From an uncultured Porphyromonadaceae bacterium (GTDB lineage: Bacteria; Bacteroidota; Bacteroidia; Bacteroidales; Muribaculaceae): DNA of 13,010 nt. The notes beneath the pieces were generated by a model that was given only the letters and a program-made list of their open reading frames with translations, was not told where the DNA came from and did not search any database. The translations under genes were made by a program, and so were the position numbers. Below, one piece after another: positions 1-7,783 of the stretch. The stretch is taken from the NCBI GenBank assembly GCA_947176285.1, contig CAMWQF010000042.1, forward strand, positions 1 through 13,010. The letters run 5' to 3'. The stretch's first letter is position 1. Each line of letters starts with the position of its first letter.

Positions 1-43
1 TGCGAAAAAGGCCGATTGATATTCAAACATTAAGCAAAAGGAT

Positions 44-51
44 TACTTTTG
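44..51 (+). promoter_or_regulatory. Putative -7 element of the thrA promoter
   Basis: TACTTTTG at 44-51 fits the Bacteroidales -7 consensus TAnnTTTG exactly and would place transcription start near position 55, about 33 nt before the thrA ATG. The upstream -33 element is unconvincing: the best candidate, ATTG at 15-18, is 25 nt away, longer than the usual 19-21 nt. The first 87 bases show no leader peptide or attenuator. Confidence 0.4.
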
Positions 52-87
52 CATTCTTAATATCTCGTTTCATTCGACTTCCTATTT

Positions 88-2517
88 ATGAAGGTACTGA
101 AATTCGGAGGTTCCTCCGTTGGTTCTCATGAGGGCCTTGCGAATCTCAAAAAAATAGTAGAAGGGCAGGATTGTGCGTGTATAGTGGTCGTAAGTGCACT
201 CGGTGGAGTCACTGATTTGCTCCTGAATACATCGTTGAAGGCTGCAGCGGGCGATTCTTCATATCTTGAAGGAGTGGCGAATCTCTATAGCCGCCATCAT
301 GACCTTATCAGAAGTATCATCACTGATCGTCCTGACGAATTGATAGAGGAAGTAGACACGCTCCTTGCTGAAATCGCTTCTATCTATCATGGACTTTCTT
401 TAATAAAGGATCTGAGTGAGAAGACACGCGCTCTGATCGTGAGTTATGGGGAACGTCTGAGTTCAAGGATTGTCGCAAGACTTATACCCGGCTCCATGCT
501 CCACGATTCGCGAAACTTTATCAAGACTGAGAACAAGCACAACCGGCAACTGCTCGCATCTGATCTGACCAACCAACTTGTTGTTGAAGAATTTGGATCT
601 GATGTCAAGGGTGTCCATATAGTGCCGGGATTTATTTCTACTGATGCCCATTCCGGTGACGTCACCAATCTGGGACGTGGAGGCAGCGACTATACTGCAT
701 CTATCATAGCGGCGGCTCTTGATGCTGACGTGCTTGAAATTTGGACTGATGTCGACGGATTTATGACTGCCGACCCTCGTGTCATACCGACTGCATATAC
801 CATCAACTCTCTCACCTACCTGGAAGCGATGGAACTTTCAAACTTCGGTGCAAAAGTGATTTATCCTCCTACGATATATCCTGTATGTGTCAAGAATATC
901 CCTATTCTCGTCAAGAATACATTCCATCCGGATGCTGCCGGATCGATCATTCGTGAGCGTATAAACGATGATAGCAAACCGATCAAAGGAATTTCAAGTA
1001 TCAGTGGAACCTCGCTGATCACTGTCACCGGTCTTTCGATGGTGGGTGTGATTGGAGTCAACCGCAGAATATTTTCTGCACTTGCCGATAATGGTATATC
1101 GGTATTCCTCGTTTCTCAGGCGTCATCAGAAAATTCAACGTCGGTCGGCGTGAGAGATGCTGACGCTGAAGAAGCAAAACGGGTTCTTGATAAAGAATTT
1201 GAAAAGGAGATTGGCACAGGAGCGATGAATCCTATGTATGTGGAAAAAGGCCTTGCTACTGTGGCAATTGTAGGCGAGAATATGAAACACACCCCAGGCA
1301 TAGCCGGCAAACTGTTTGGAACACTGGGTAGAAGCGGTATCAGTGTCATCGCATGCGCTCAGGGTGCGAGCGAGACTAATATTTCGTTTGTAGTGGATGG
1401 AAGTTTTTTGCGAAAGTCGCTCAATGTGATTCATGACTCATTTTTCCTCAGTGAATATAAGGAGTTGAATCTCTTTATATGTGGTATCGGTACGGTAGGG
1501 GGTATGCTTATCGAGCAGATTGCATCGCAGAAGGAAGAACTGATGAAAACCCATCGTCTGAAATTGAATGTGGTAGGAATAGCCTCAAGCCGCAAGGCTA
1601 TCTTCTCTCGCGAAGGAATCGACCTTCAGAATTATCGAGAAATCTTGGAAAAGGAGGGTATTGCAAGCAGCCCTGCAATTTTGCGCGATGAGGTGATAGG
1701 GATGAATATATTCAATAGTGTCTTTGTAGACTGCACTGCTTCGAAAGAGATAGCAGAATTGTATCAGTCATTTCTTGATCACAATATCAATGTGGTGGCA
1801 GCCAATAAAGTTGCTGCCTCAAGCACATTTGAACGCTATCTCAGTCTGAAGGATACCGCTCTCAGCAGAGGGGTGAAGTTCCTGTATGAGACAAATGTTG
1901 GTGCCGGACTTCCGATAATCGGTACTATCAACGACCTTCGTTCTTCAGGCGACAGAATATTGAAGATCGAGGCAGTTTTGAGCGGAACTCTCAATTATAT
2001 TTTCAATGCAATATCTGCGGAGGTGCCATTTTCGGAAACTGTGCGTCTTGCTAAGGAGTTAGGTTACAGTGAGCCTGATCCGCGTATAGATCTGAGTGGT
2101 ATTGACGTGATGCGTAAACTCGTGATCCTTACGAGAGAAGGAGGTTATAAAGTAGAGCAAGATGAAGTGAAGAGAAATCTCTTTATTCCTGAATCACTTC
2201 TCGACGGAACAATAGAAGAATTTTGGAAGCATCTTCCTGAACTTGATGCTGACTTTGAAGAGCGGCGCAAAGTGTTGGAAGCAGAAGGGAAACGCTGGAG
2301 GTTTGTAGCAAGAATGGAATTGGGGAAAATGAGTATTGGCTTGGAGGCTGTTGATTCCACTCATCCATTTTATGGACTTGAAGGCTCTAACAACATTGTC
2401 ATGCTCACCACCGAGCGCTACAAAAAGTTTCCGATGCTTATACAAGGATATGGAGCCGGAGCGGGGGTGACAGCAGCCGGTGTATTTGCCAATATTATTT
2501 CAACAGCCAACAATTGA
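88..2517 (+). CDS. thrA: Bifunctional aspartate kinase / homoserine dehydrogenase I
   Basis: Cytoplasmic bifunctional enzyme that phosphorylates aspartate and later reduces aspartate semialdehyde to homoserine, the first and third steps from aspartate to threonine and methionine. The 809-aa protein has the usual fused length and order. The kinase domain covers about residues 1-290, with KFGGSSVG at 5-12, GRGGSDY at 196-202 and TDVDG at 220-224. Two ACT-type regulatory segments follow at about 309-355 and 390-435. The dehydrogenase begins near 460, with a GxGxxG Rossmann loop at 466-471, AANK at 571-574, TNVGAGLP from 602 and SGTLNYI from 632. In GYSEPDPR...GIDVMRK (659-677), E662, D673 and K677 align by spacing with E208, D219 and K223 of yeast homoserine dehydrogenase. 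The protein starts directly with the kinase motif, so the ATG at 88 is secure. It is first in the threonine cluster. The ACT segments suggest feedback control by threonine, which is known for the family but not visible directly. Confidence 0.97.
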   Translation: MKVLKFGGSSVGSHEGLANLKKIVEGQDCACIVVVSALGGVTDLLLNTSLKAAAGDSSYLEGVANLYSRHHDLIRSIITDRPDELIEEVDTLLAEIASIYHGLSLIKDLSEKTRALIVSYGERLSSRIVARLIPGSMLHDSRNFIKTENKHNRQLLASDLTNQLVVEEFGSDVKGVHIVPGFISTDAHSGDVTNLGRGGSDYTASIIAAALDADVLEIWTDVDGFMTADPRVIPTAYTINSLTYLEAMELSNFGAKVIYPPTIYPVCVKNIPILVKNTFHPDAAGSIIRERINDDSKPIKGISSISGTSLITVTGLSMVGVIGVNRRIFSALADNGISVFLVSQASSENSTSVGVRDADAEEAKRVLDKEFEKEIGTGAMNPMYVEKGLATVAIVGENMKHTPGIAGKLFGTLGRSGISVIACAQGASETNISFVVDGSFLRKSLNVIHDSFFLSEYKELNLFICGIGTVGGMLIEQIASQKEELMKTHRLKLNVVGIASSRKAIFSREGIDLQNYREILEKEGIASSPAILRDEVIGMNIFNSVFVDCTASKEIAELYQSFLDHNINVVAANKVAASSTFERYLSLKDTALSRGVKFLYETNVGAGLPIIGTINDLRSSGDRILKIEAVLSGTLNYIFNAISAEVPFSETVRLAKELGYSEPDPRIDLSGIDVMRKLVILTREGGYKVEQDEVKRNLFIPESLLDGTIEEFWKHLPELDADFEERRKVLEAEGKRWRFVARMELGKMSIGLEAVDSTHPFYGLEGSNNIVMLTTERYKKFPMLIQGYGAGAGVTAAGVFANIISTANN

Positions 2518-2575
2518 AGTTTGACTCTTCTTGGTGATTTTTGAATTAGTAAATAAGTTTAAACAACTTCATTAA

Positions 2576-3799
2576 ATGAAGCATCTGATTATCTTGGGCG
2601 ATGGCATGAGCGACCATCCTGTAGAAAACCTCGGGGGAAAGACTCCTCTCGAATATGCCAGCACGCCTGCGTTCGACATGCTTGCCGCAAATGGAAGGTC
2701 AGGATCGCTAATTACAATCCCGGATGGATTTGACACTGGTAGTGAGGTGGCTAATACTGCGATACTTGGTTACGATCTCAACAAGGTGTATGAAGGTCGT
2801 GGTCCGCTTGAGGCTGCCAGCATTGGTTATGATCTTGCCCAGGATGAATTGGCATTAAGATGCAATATAATTACGATTGAAGATGGAAAGATAGTCAATC
2901 ATCATGGCGGTCATCTCGCGACTGAAGAAGGACGCTTATTGATTGAATATCTTCAAGAAGAATTAGGTTCTGATAAAGTCAGGTTGATCCCCGGCATTCA
3001 GTACAGGCATCTGCTTGTGATCAAAGGGGGCAGTAAGTATATCGAGTGCGCTCCCCCTCATGATCATCCTAATGAGGAATGGAAAGGTCTGCTTGTAAAG
3101 CCTATAATCAATGCCCCGAAAGAGGAAGGAAGAATGTCGCCGCAAGAAACGGCTGATCTGATCAACGATCTTATTTTGAAGTCGCAGAAAATTCTTGCAA
3201 ATCATCCTTTTAATAGGGATAGGAAATTACCCGCCAATTCCATTTGGCCATGGAGTGGCGGTTATCGTCCGGCTATGCTGACACTTGGAGAGTTGTATCC
3301 ATCGGTGAAAAAAGGTTCTGTAATTACTGCTGTCGACCTTATCAGAGGCATTGGCATATATGCCGGACTTAGTCCAATAGACGTGGAGGGTGCCACCGGA
3401 CTTGCTAATACAAATTATGAAGGGAAAGCGAAAGCGGCATTAGATGCTCTTAAAGACAACGATTTTGTGTTTCTTCATATAGAAGCGTCTGACGAAGCAG
3501 GGCATGATGGAGATTTAAATCTTAAACTTCAGACAATAGAATCTCTCGATCATAGGATTGTTGCTCCGATAATCGATGAATTGTCGAAATGGAATGAGCC
3601 TGTAGCAGTTGCGCTTTTACCCGATCATGCCACTCCTGTAGAATTGCGTGTACATAAAGGTGAACCTGTGCCATTTACAATTTGGTATAAGGGAATCTCT
3701 CCCGACAAAGTCTCTTCCTATTCGGAGAAAACTTGTGCCAATGGCGCATATGGCAGGCTGAAACTCGGCGAATTCATGCAGGAGTTCATGAAAGTATAG
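2576..3799 (+). CDS. apgM: ApgM-type phosphoglycerate mutase-like protein, proposed homoserine kinase
   Basis: Member of the archaeal-type cofactor-independent phosphoglycerate mutase branch of the alkaline phosphatase superfamily. At 407 aa it has the normal family length. Metal and catalytic motifs look intact: LGDGMSDHP at 7-15 with metal ligand D9, TGSEVANT at 54-61 with the likely nucleophile S56, SDEAGHDGD at 305-313, and LPDHATP at 348-354. The gene begins 58 bp after thrA and is followed by thrC, the slot that thrB holds in many other bacteria. Bacteroidetes-type members in this position belong to a family annotated as 'proposed homoserine kinase' (TIGR02535). The context favours a role in making O-phosphohomoserine, but the fold is that of a phosphomutase or phosphatase, and no ATP-binding GHMP motif is present. 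The family assignment is firm; the threonine role is inferred from position. Glycolytic phosphoglycerate mutase is the alternative. Confidence 0.93.
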   Translation: MKHLIILGDGMSDHPVENLGGKTPLEYASTPAFDMLAANGRSGSLITIPDGFDTGSEVANTAILGYDLNKVYEGRGPLEAASIGYDLAQDELALRCNIITIEDGKIVNHHGGHLATEEGRLLIEYLQEELGSDKVRLIPGIQYRHLLVIKGGSKYIECAPPHDHPNEEWKGLLVKPIINAPKEEGRMSPQETADLINDLILKSQKILANHPFNRDRKLPANSIWPWSGGYRPAMLTLGELYPSVKKGSVITAVDLIRGIGIYAGLSPIDVEGATGLANTNYEGKAKAALDALKDNDFVFLHIEASDEAGHDGDLNLKLQTIESLDHRIVAPIIDELSKWNEPVAVALLPDHATPVELRVHKGEPVPFTIWYKGISPDKVSSYSEKTCANGAYGRLKLGEFMQEFMKV

Positions 3800-3830
3800 T
3801 ATAAATTAAGTGGATTAATAAGTGCATAAA

Positions 3831-3845
3831 TGCTGAAAATCAGCA
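3831..3845. repeat. Small perfect hairpin in the apgM-thrC gap
   Basis: TGCTGA, a 3-nt AAA loop, then TCAGCA form a 6-bp perfect stem 31 bp after the apgM stop. No T-run follows, so it is not a convincing intrinsic terminator. It could act as an mRNA stability or processing element between apgM and thrC, or be chance. Confidence 0.5.
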
Positions 3846-3851
3846 ACGAAT

Positions 3852-3883
3852 AATTATGCATTATGCATTGTGAATTATGCATT
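3852..3883. repeat. AT-rich ATTATGCATT direct repeats upstream of thrC
   Basis: Three near-identical copies of (AAT)TATGCATT occur at 3852-3862, 3861-3869 and 3873-3883, each containing the palindrome ATGCAT. Simple AT-rich intergenic repeats of this style are familiar from Bacteroidales genomes; their function is unknown. The repeat ends 13 bp before the preferred thrC start. Confidence 0.8.
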
Positions 3884-3896
3884 ACTCAAAAAGATT

Positions 3897-5198
3897 ATGA
3901 AATATTACAGTACCAATCATTCCGTTCCGGAAGTGAGTCTCAGTGAGGCAGTCGTGAAAGGACTTGCTGCTGATAGAGGTCTTTTTATGCCCGAAAAAAT
4001 TGAGAGGTTGCCTAAGTCATTTTTTGATAACATAGAAAACCTTTCTTTACAAGATATTGCAGTAAGGGTTGCTGAGGCATTTTTCGGAGAGGATGTTGAG
4101 CCGAAGGCTTTGGAAATGATAGTAAGGGATACTCTTTCTTTTGATACTCCTGTAGTGGAGGTTGAAAAAGATATCTATAGCCTTGAACTTTTCCATGGAC
4201 CGACATTGGCTTTTAAGGATGTCGGGGCTCGTTTTATGGCTCGGTTGCTGCAGTATTTCATCGGCAAGAATGCCGAAGGAAAGACTGTAAATGTTCTTGT
4301 CGCTACAAGCGGGGATACCGGTTCGGCTGTTGCAAACGGGTTCCTTGGAGTGGACGGAATTCATGTATATGTTCTATATCCCAAAGGGAAGGTGAGTCCT
4401 ATTCAAGAATGTCAATTCACTACACTCGGAAAGAATATTACAGCCATTGAAGTGGATGGAACCTTCGACGACTGTCAGAGGCTCGTGAAGAGTGCATTTC
4501 TTGACAAAGAGTTGAATGCAAAAATGCTTCTTACTTCGGCTAATTCAATAAATGTCGCTCGTTTTCTTCCTCAGGCTTTCTATTATTTCAGCGCATATGC
4601 ACAGCTCAAGGCAATGGGGAGGGGAGAAGACGTAGTGGTGTGTGTGCCAAGTGGAAATTTTGGAAACATTACCGCAGGATTGATAGCACACCGTATGGGG
4701 CTGCCAATAAAACGCTTTATCGCCGCCAATAATGCTAATGATATTTTCTATAACTATCTTCAGACAGGCGAGTACAACCCCAAGGCAAGCATACAGACTC
4801 TTGCAAATGCAATGGACGTAGGGGATCCAAGCAATTTTGCCAGGGTGCTCGACCTGTATGCAGGAAAGCATGAGGTGATTGCTTCCTGGATAAGCGGCAC
4901 CACTTTTAGCGATGCCGAGATAGCAGAAGCTATGAAAAAGTGTTATGAGCAGACAGGGTATGTGCTTGATCCGCATGGTGCATGTGGTTATCTTGCTTTG
5001 AAACAACTGTTAAAGGCAGGAGAGACCGGTCTTTTCCTTGAGACTGCCCATCCTGCAAAATTCCATGATACTGTTGTAGGAATAATCGGCAAAGAAATTG
5101 AAATTCCCGAGCGTCTTCAGGAATTTATGAAAGGAGAGAAGAAATCAGTAGCGATGACCTCAGACTTTTCTGACTTCAAAAACTATTTGATGAATTAG
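3897..5198 (+). CDS. thrC: Threonine synthase
   Basis: PLP-dependent cytoplasmic enzyme that converts O-phosphohomoserine to threonine, the last step of the pathway begun by thrA. The 433-aa protein has the standard length for the class that includes E. coli ThrC. The PLP lysine lies in GPTLAFKDVGARF at K107, the same number as in the E. coli enzyme. ATSGDTGSAVANG starts at 136, and the PSGNFGN phosphate-binding loop is at 251-257. The frame can be extended to a GTG at 3870, but the nine extra residues would be encoded by the ATGCATT repeat. The protein from ATG 3897 begins MKYYSTNHSVPEVSL, the normal N-terminus for this family, so that start is preferred. It lies 97 bp after apgM, and no -7 consensus was found in the gap, so cotranscription with apgM is likely. 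Its stop is 27 bp from the stop of the convergent hydrolase gene, with no visible terminator between them. Confidence 0.96.
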   Translation: MKYYSTNHSVPEVSLSEAVVKGLAADRGLFMPEKIERLPKSFFDNIENLSLQDIAVRVAEAFFGEDVEPKALEMIVRDTLSFDTPVVEVEKDIYSLELFHGPTLAFKDVGARFMARLLQYFIGKNAEGKTVNVLVATSGDTGSAVANGFLGVDGIHVYVLYPKGKVSPIQECQFTTLGKNITAIEVDGTFDDCQRLVKSAFLDKELNAKMLLTSANSINVARFLPQAFYYFSAYAQLKAMGRGEDVVVCVPSGNFGNITAGLIAHRMGLPIKRFIAANNANDIFYNYLQTGEYNPKASIQTLANAMDVGDPSNFARVLDLYAGKHEVIASWISGTTFSDAEIAEAMKKCYEQTGYVLDPHGACGYLALKQLLKAGETGLFLETAHPAKFHDTVVGIIGKEIEIPERLQEFMKGEKKSVAMTSDFSDFKNYLMN

Positions 5199-5225
5199 GC
5201 CCCATCTTTTGAGAATGAGCTTTGT

Positions 5226-7688
5226 TTATCTTGCTACAATAAAAATACTTTCGTAGGGTTTTAGGATTAAAGTAGAATTTCGGTTGGAGATCCTCTCTGC
5301 AGTTAAGGGATACCATAATTCTATTTGTTTCCGGTCAGAGCGAAGTTTCAGTGGAGCATTGTAAGGGTGATCACTATGGTTGTAGACAAAATATATGTCT
5401 TCATTATCAGTCTGACGATGATTGAAGTAAACTTTGCTTTCCGGAAGATCATCGCTCTTTATGTATAAGTCGGGGCTTAACTCTGTCTTTGCAATTACGT
5501 CGGCAATAGTCTCACCTTTATCACAACGGACGATTATCATGCCCCGATCCTTAAGGATTTCAAACATTTGTTCTGCATCTTCGGAAATTACAGAACGGTC
5601 TTGCACTGCAAGTATGCTGTATTTCGGTGATAATTCCGAAGGATGCTCGATGAAGTATCTTAAGGAGGCTGGAGTGCACACGTCGAAATTGTATCCCTCT
5701 GGAATTTCCGGAAGTTTGAATGCCATGGTCTTTGCCGGAAGATCATCGCCTACATATACAAGAATGTCAACTATTGGGTCGCCCGTCTGCAACATCTGAG
5801 AGCATCGGGCTTGATACTCCCAGAAGTGTTCGCGACTTTTGTCCCATGCGGGATTGTGGCGGTGGAAGATATATGGGTGTGCGCTTGCCGAGTCGTCATA
5901 TTTCCTGTCCAGCCAAGGCTGATAAGATGAAGCGCACACTACAAACTCGTTAATTCCCTTGCAGTATGCAAGGTTTGCTATGCGTAGCAATTCGTGCCAT
6001 CCACGCTGCTTCCAAGTCGAATCGTTTTCATTTTCAGGAAAGAAATATGGCGAGTCAGTGAAGGCTTCTCCGGAAGCGATCCTTTTCCCATAGAGGTGTG
6101 CGGCTGAGGCAGCGTCAAGGCAGTCGTAATTGCCGTTTTTCTGATATCCCCAGAATTCTCCCTGAGGTTTTGCCACCATGCCTCTAGATGCTATGTTGTC
6201 GTTGGTGCATCCGAGCATCGCCTGAGATGTGAGAGCGACGCAGTCACGTCTGCAAAGAGAGTCAATGGTGCCGTAAAACTGCTCCCTTACAAGTTCACTG
6301 ATAGTGAGTTTGTAGTCTTTTAGGAATTTTTCTGTGCCTTCTCGGTTGTCAACGATATATCCTCCCAAGGCTGGAATCCATTTGTCGAGGCTATATCCGC
6401 GCAATCGGAGGAAATGTCCGGGCATATCTTCTGTCCAGTTTGCTATGCCTGCTTCATGGCTGTCTATCTGCATTCCTTCCGGCTTGCATCCAATAGATGC
6501 AAGAGTGTCGTGGATTGCCTTGAAGTAACTGTTATAATGTAATTCCGCTGCTTTAGCGCTAAGCACGTCTGCTTCCGGCCATGTCTTTGAGGTGAGAGTG
6601 TCTCCGTTCCATACTATACGAGAACGACCGTGCTTGGCATGTCCTCCGGTCGTGGCATACCCTATAGTTACCTCTCCTGCAAAAGGCTTGAAATCTGATT
6701 TCGGGTCTATTGAGCAATCTGAAGGAAGTTCGCTGCGAAGACCGCTCTTGTTTTCCCAGTTGTCGGTCATGTCGTAGCTCATAAGGCGTATGTTTTCGAG
6801 GTAGAGGTTGTTGTGTTTTTCCGATGTTCCTTGCCAGTCGTGAATGTTAAAGCGGAAGAAACGGGCGGTCACCGGCGGGAAATTGATGGTGCGTTGTTTA
6901 CTTTTATGTCCTATCACGTCTTCAATTCCGCGCAGTGAAGTCACAGTTGTCCAATTTATGCCGTCGTCGCTGCATTCAAGCTCCCCTATAGGGGGGAAGA
7001 GGATATACATCGCGCCAAAATAGTCTTTCTGTGGTTTTCCCGGAATGTTCATAGAGCCGTAAGCCCCTTTCCCTCTTGGTCGGACTGAATAACTTATCGT
7101 GCGAACTTCTTTTGGAGTATTAAAGTCGGCAGTGATCTGCAAAGGCTTGTTGTCAAGGATGGTGATACGGTCTTTAAGTATCAGGGTGTCTATGAAAGTT
7201 GATTCGTTAGGGATAGGAATAGATATAGTTTTCAAAGCCCGGAAACCTGAAGGTTCCTCTTCTTCGGGACGCAGTGTCACGATCTTCTTCATTCCATATT
7301 CCGGAGTTATCCAAGGACCACCTGCCACATATCCGTTAGTTGATGCTACATCGAAGGTTAACCCAAGTTCCTTAGCCTTAAGAGCGGCATACTTAAGCAT
7401 GTCCCACCATTCAGGCGACAAAGCGGGACAAGCTCCTTTCTGATCGCCATGAGTCTGATCGTAGAATACGACACCCCCTATTCCTGCATCCTTGAAAGCC
7501 TGTAGGTCAGCATCGATGCCTTCACGTGTAGTCTCTGTCTCACCGTGAAACCACCACAGTTTTGTGCGGACTTGATTGTCAGGATGAATAAAAGTGTCCC
7601 ATAGCCTGTCGGCATTGCAAGTGAAATACGTTGACAGTGCTAATAGAAAAGCAGGTAGTAATGTCGCTATACGTATAATCGTTTTCAT
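5226..7688 (-). CDS. Secreted GH106-like glycoside hydrolase (alpha-L-rhamnosidase-type)
   Basis: Predicted exported polysaccharide-degrading enzyme of 820 aa. Residues 1-26 look like a signal peptide; Cys24 follows YFT, a poor lipobox, so a periplasmic rather than lipoprotein fate is guessed. The N-terminal catalytic region has the GH106-type pattern: TKLWWFHGE (42-50), an alternating helix ending in DAGIGGVVFYD (67-77), SPEWWDML (91-98), then GGPWITPE (123-130). Residues about 190-300 form a beta-rich insert with SDDGINW and TARFFRF, resembling an F5/8 type C-like domain. Candidate catalytic carboxylates are E412 in DSHEAG and E541 in SGEAF, inferred from their place in conserved stretches and not proven. 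The C-terminus ends with IELWYPLTAERI and a short strand, without the additional beta-sandwich modules common in longer family members. No SusC/SusD genes flank it. Rhamnosidase activity is the family expectation; the actual substrate is unknown. Confidence 0.83.
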   Translation of the reverse strand: MKTIIRIATLLPAFLLALSTYFTCNADRLWDTFIHPDNQVRTKLWWFHGETETTREGIDADLQAFKDAGIGGVVFYDQTHGDQKGACPALSPEWWDMLKYAALKAKELGLTFDVASTNGYVAGGPWITPEYGMKKIVTLRPEEEEPSGFRALKTISIPIPNESTFIDTLILKDRITILDNKPLQITADFNTPKEVRTISYSVRPRGKGAYGSMNIPGKPQKDYFGAMYILFPPIGELECSDDGINWTTVTSLRGIEDVIGHKSKQRTINFPPVTARFFRFNIHDWQGTSEKHNNLYLENIRLMSYDMTDNWENKSGLRSELPSDCSIDPKSDFKPFAGEVTIGYATTGGHAKHGRSRIVWNGDTLTSKTWPEADVLSAKAAELHYNSYFKAIHDTLASIGCKPEGMQIDSHEAGIANWTEDMPGHFLRLRGYSLDKWIPALGGYIVDNREGTEKFLKDYKLTISELVREQFYGTIDSLCRRDCVALTSQAMLGCTNDNIASRGMVAKPQGEFWGYQKNGNYDCLDAASAAHLYGKRIASGEAFTDSPYFFPENENDSTWKQRGWHELLRIANLAYCKGINEFVVCASSYQPWLDRKYDDSASAHPYIFHRHNPAWDKSREHFWEYQARCSQMLQTGDPIVDILVYVGDDLPAKTMAFKLPEIPEGYNFDVCTPASLRYFIEHPSELSPKYSILAVQDRSVISEDAEQMFEILKDRGMIIVRCDKGETIADVIAKTELSPDLYIKSDDLPESKVYFNHRQTDNEDIYFVYNHSDHPYNAPLKLRSDRKQIELWYPLTAERISNRNSTLILKPYESIFIVAR

Positions 7689-7695
7689 ATATTTG

Positions 7696-7727
7696 CAAAA
7701 TTACAGAATATTTTCCGCTTTTGCAAA
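7696..7727 (-). promoter_or_regulatory. Bacteroidales-type promoter of the GH106-like gene
   Basis: Read on the minus strand, TTTG (7727-7724), a 20-nt spacer, then TAATTTTG (7703-7696) match the -33/-7 consensus TTTG / TAnnTTTG with ideal spacing. Only 7 nt separate the -7 element from the ATG at 7688, so transcription should begin within a few bases of the start codon. Each element is embedded in a perfect palindrome TTTGCAAA (7720-7727 and 7692-7699), with starts 28 bp apart. Confidence 0.65.
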
Positions 7728-7739
7728 TAGTCATAAAAA

Positions 7740-7768
7740 ATCAAGAGGGCGCACAAGACGTGCGCCCT
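7740..7768 (-). terminator. Intrinsic terminator of the sigma/TlpA operon
   Basis: A perfect 9-bp stem, AGGGCGCAC (7746-7754) pairing with GTGCGCCCT (7760-7768) around a 5-nt loop, starts 15 nt beyond the stop of the TlpA-like gene. On the minus strand it is followed by CTTGATTTTTTA, giving the U-rich tail. It closes the four-gene unit and separates it from the hydrolase promoter immediately downstream. Confidence 0.87.
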
Positions 7769-7783
7769 GCAAGGTTATTGCTT

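Noticed and set aside
2518..2575. Internal promoter upstream of apgM (TAAGTTTA at 2554-2561)
   Set aside because: It lacks the final G of the -7 consensus and has no good -33 partner; readthrough from thrA is simpler.
3831..3845. Terminator separating apgM from thrC
   Set aside because: The hairpin has no T-rich tail, so it is listed only as a small hairpin.
4545..5006. 153-codon minus-strand frame inside thrC
   Set aside because: Antisense shadow of a well-supported threonine synthase with all expected motifs; no signal or family of its own.
5199..5225. Bidirectional terminator between the convergent thrC and GH106-like genes
   Set aside because: No inverted repeat of useful length could be found in the 27-bp gap.
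7099..7443. 114-codon plus-strand frame inside the GH106-like gene
   Set aside because: Antisense shadow of conserved hydrolase sequence; no independent support.
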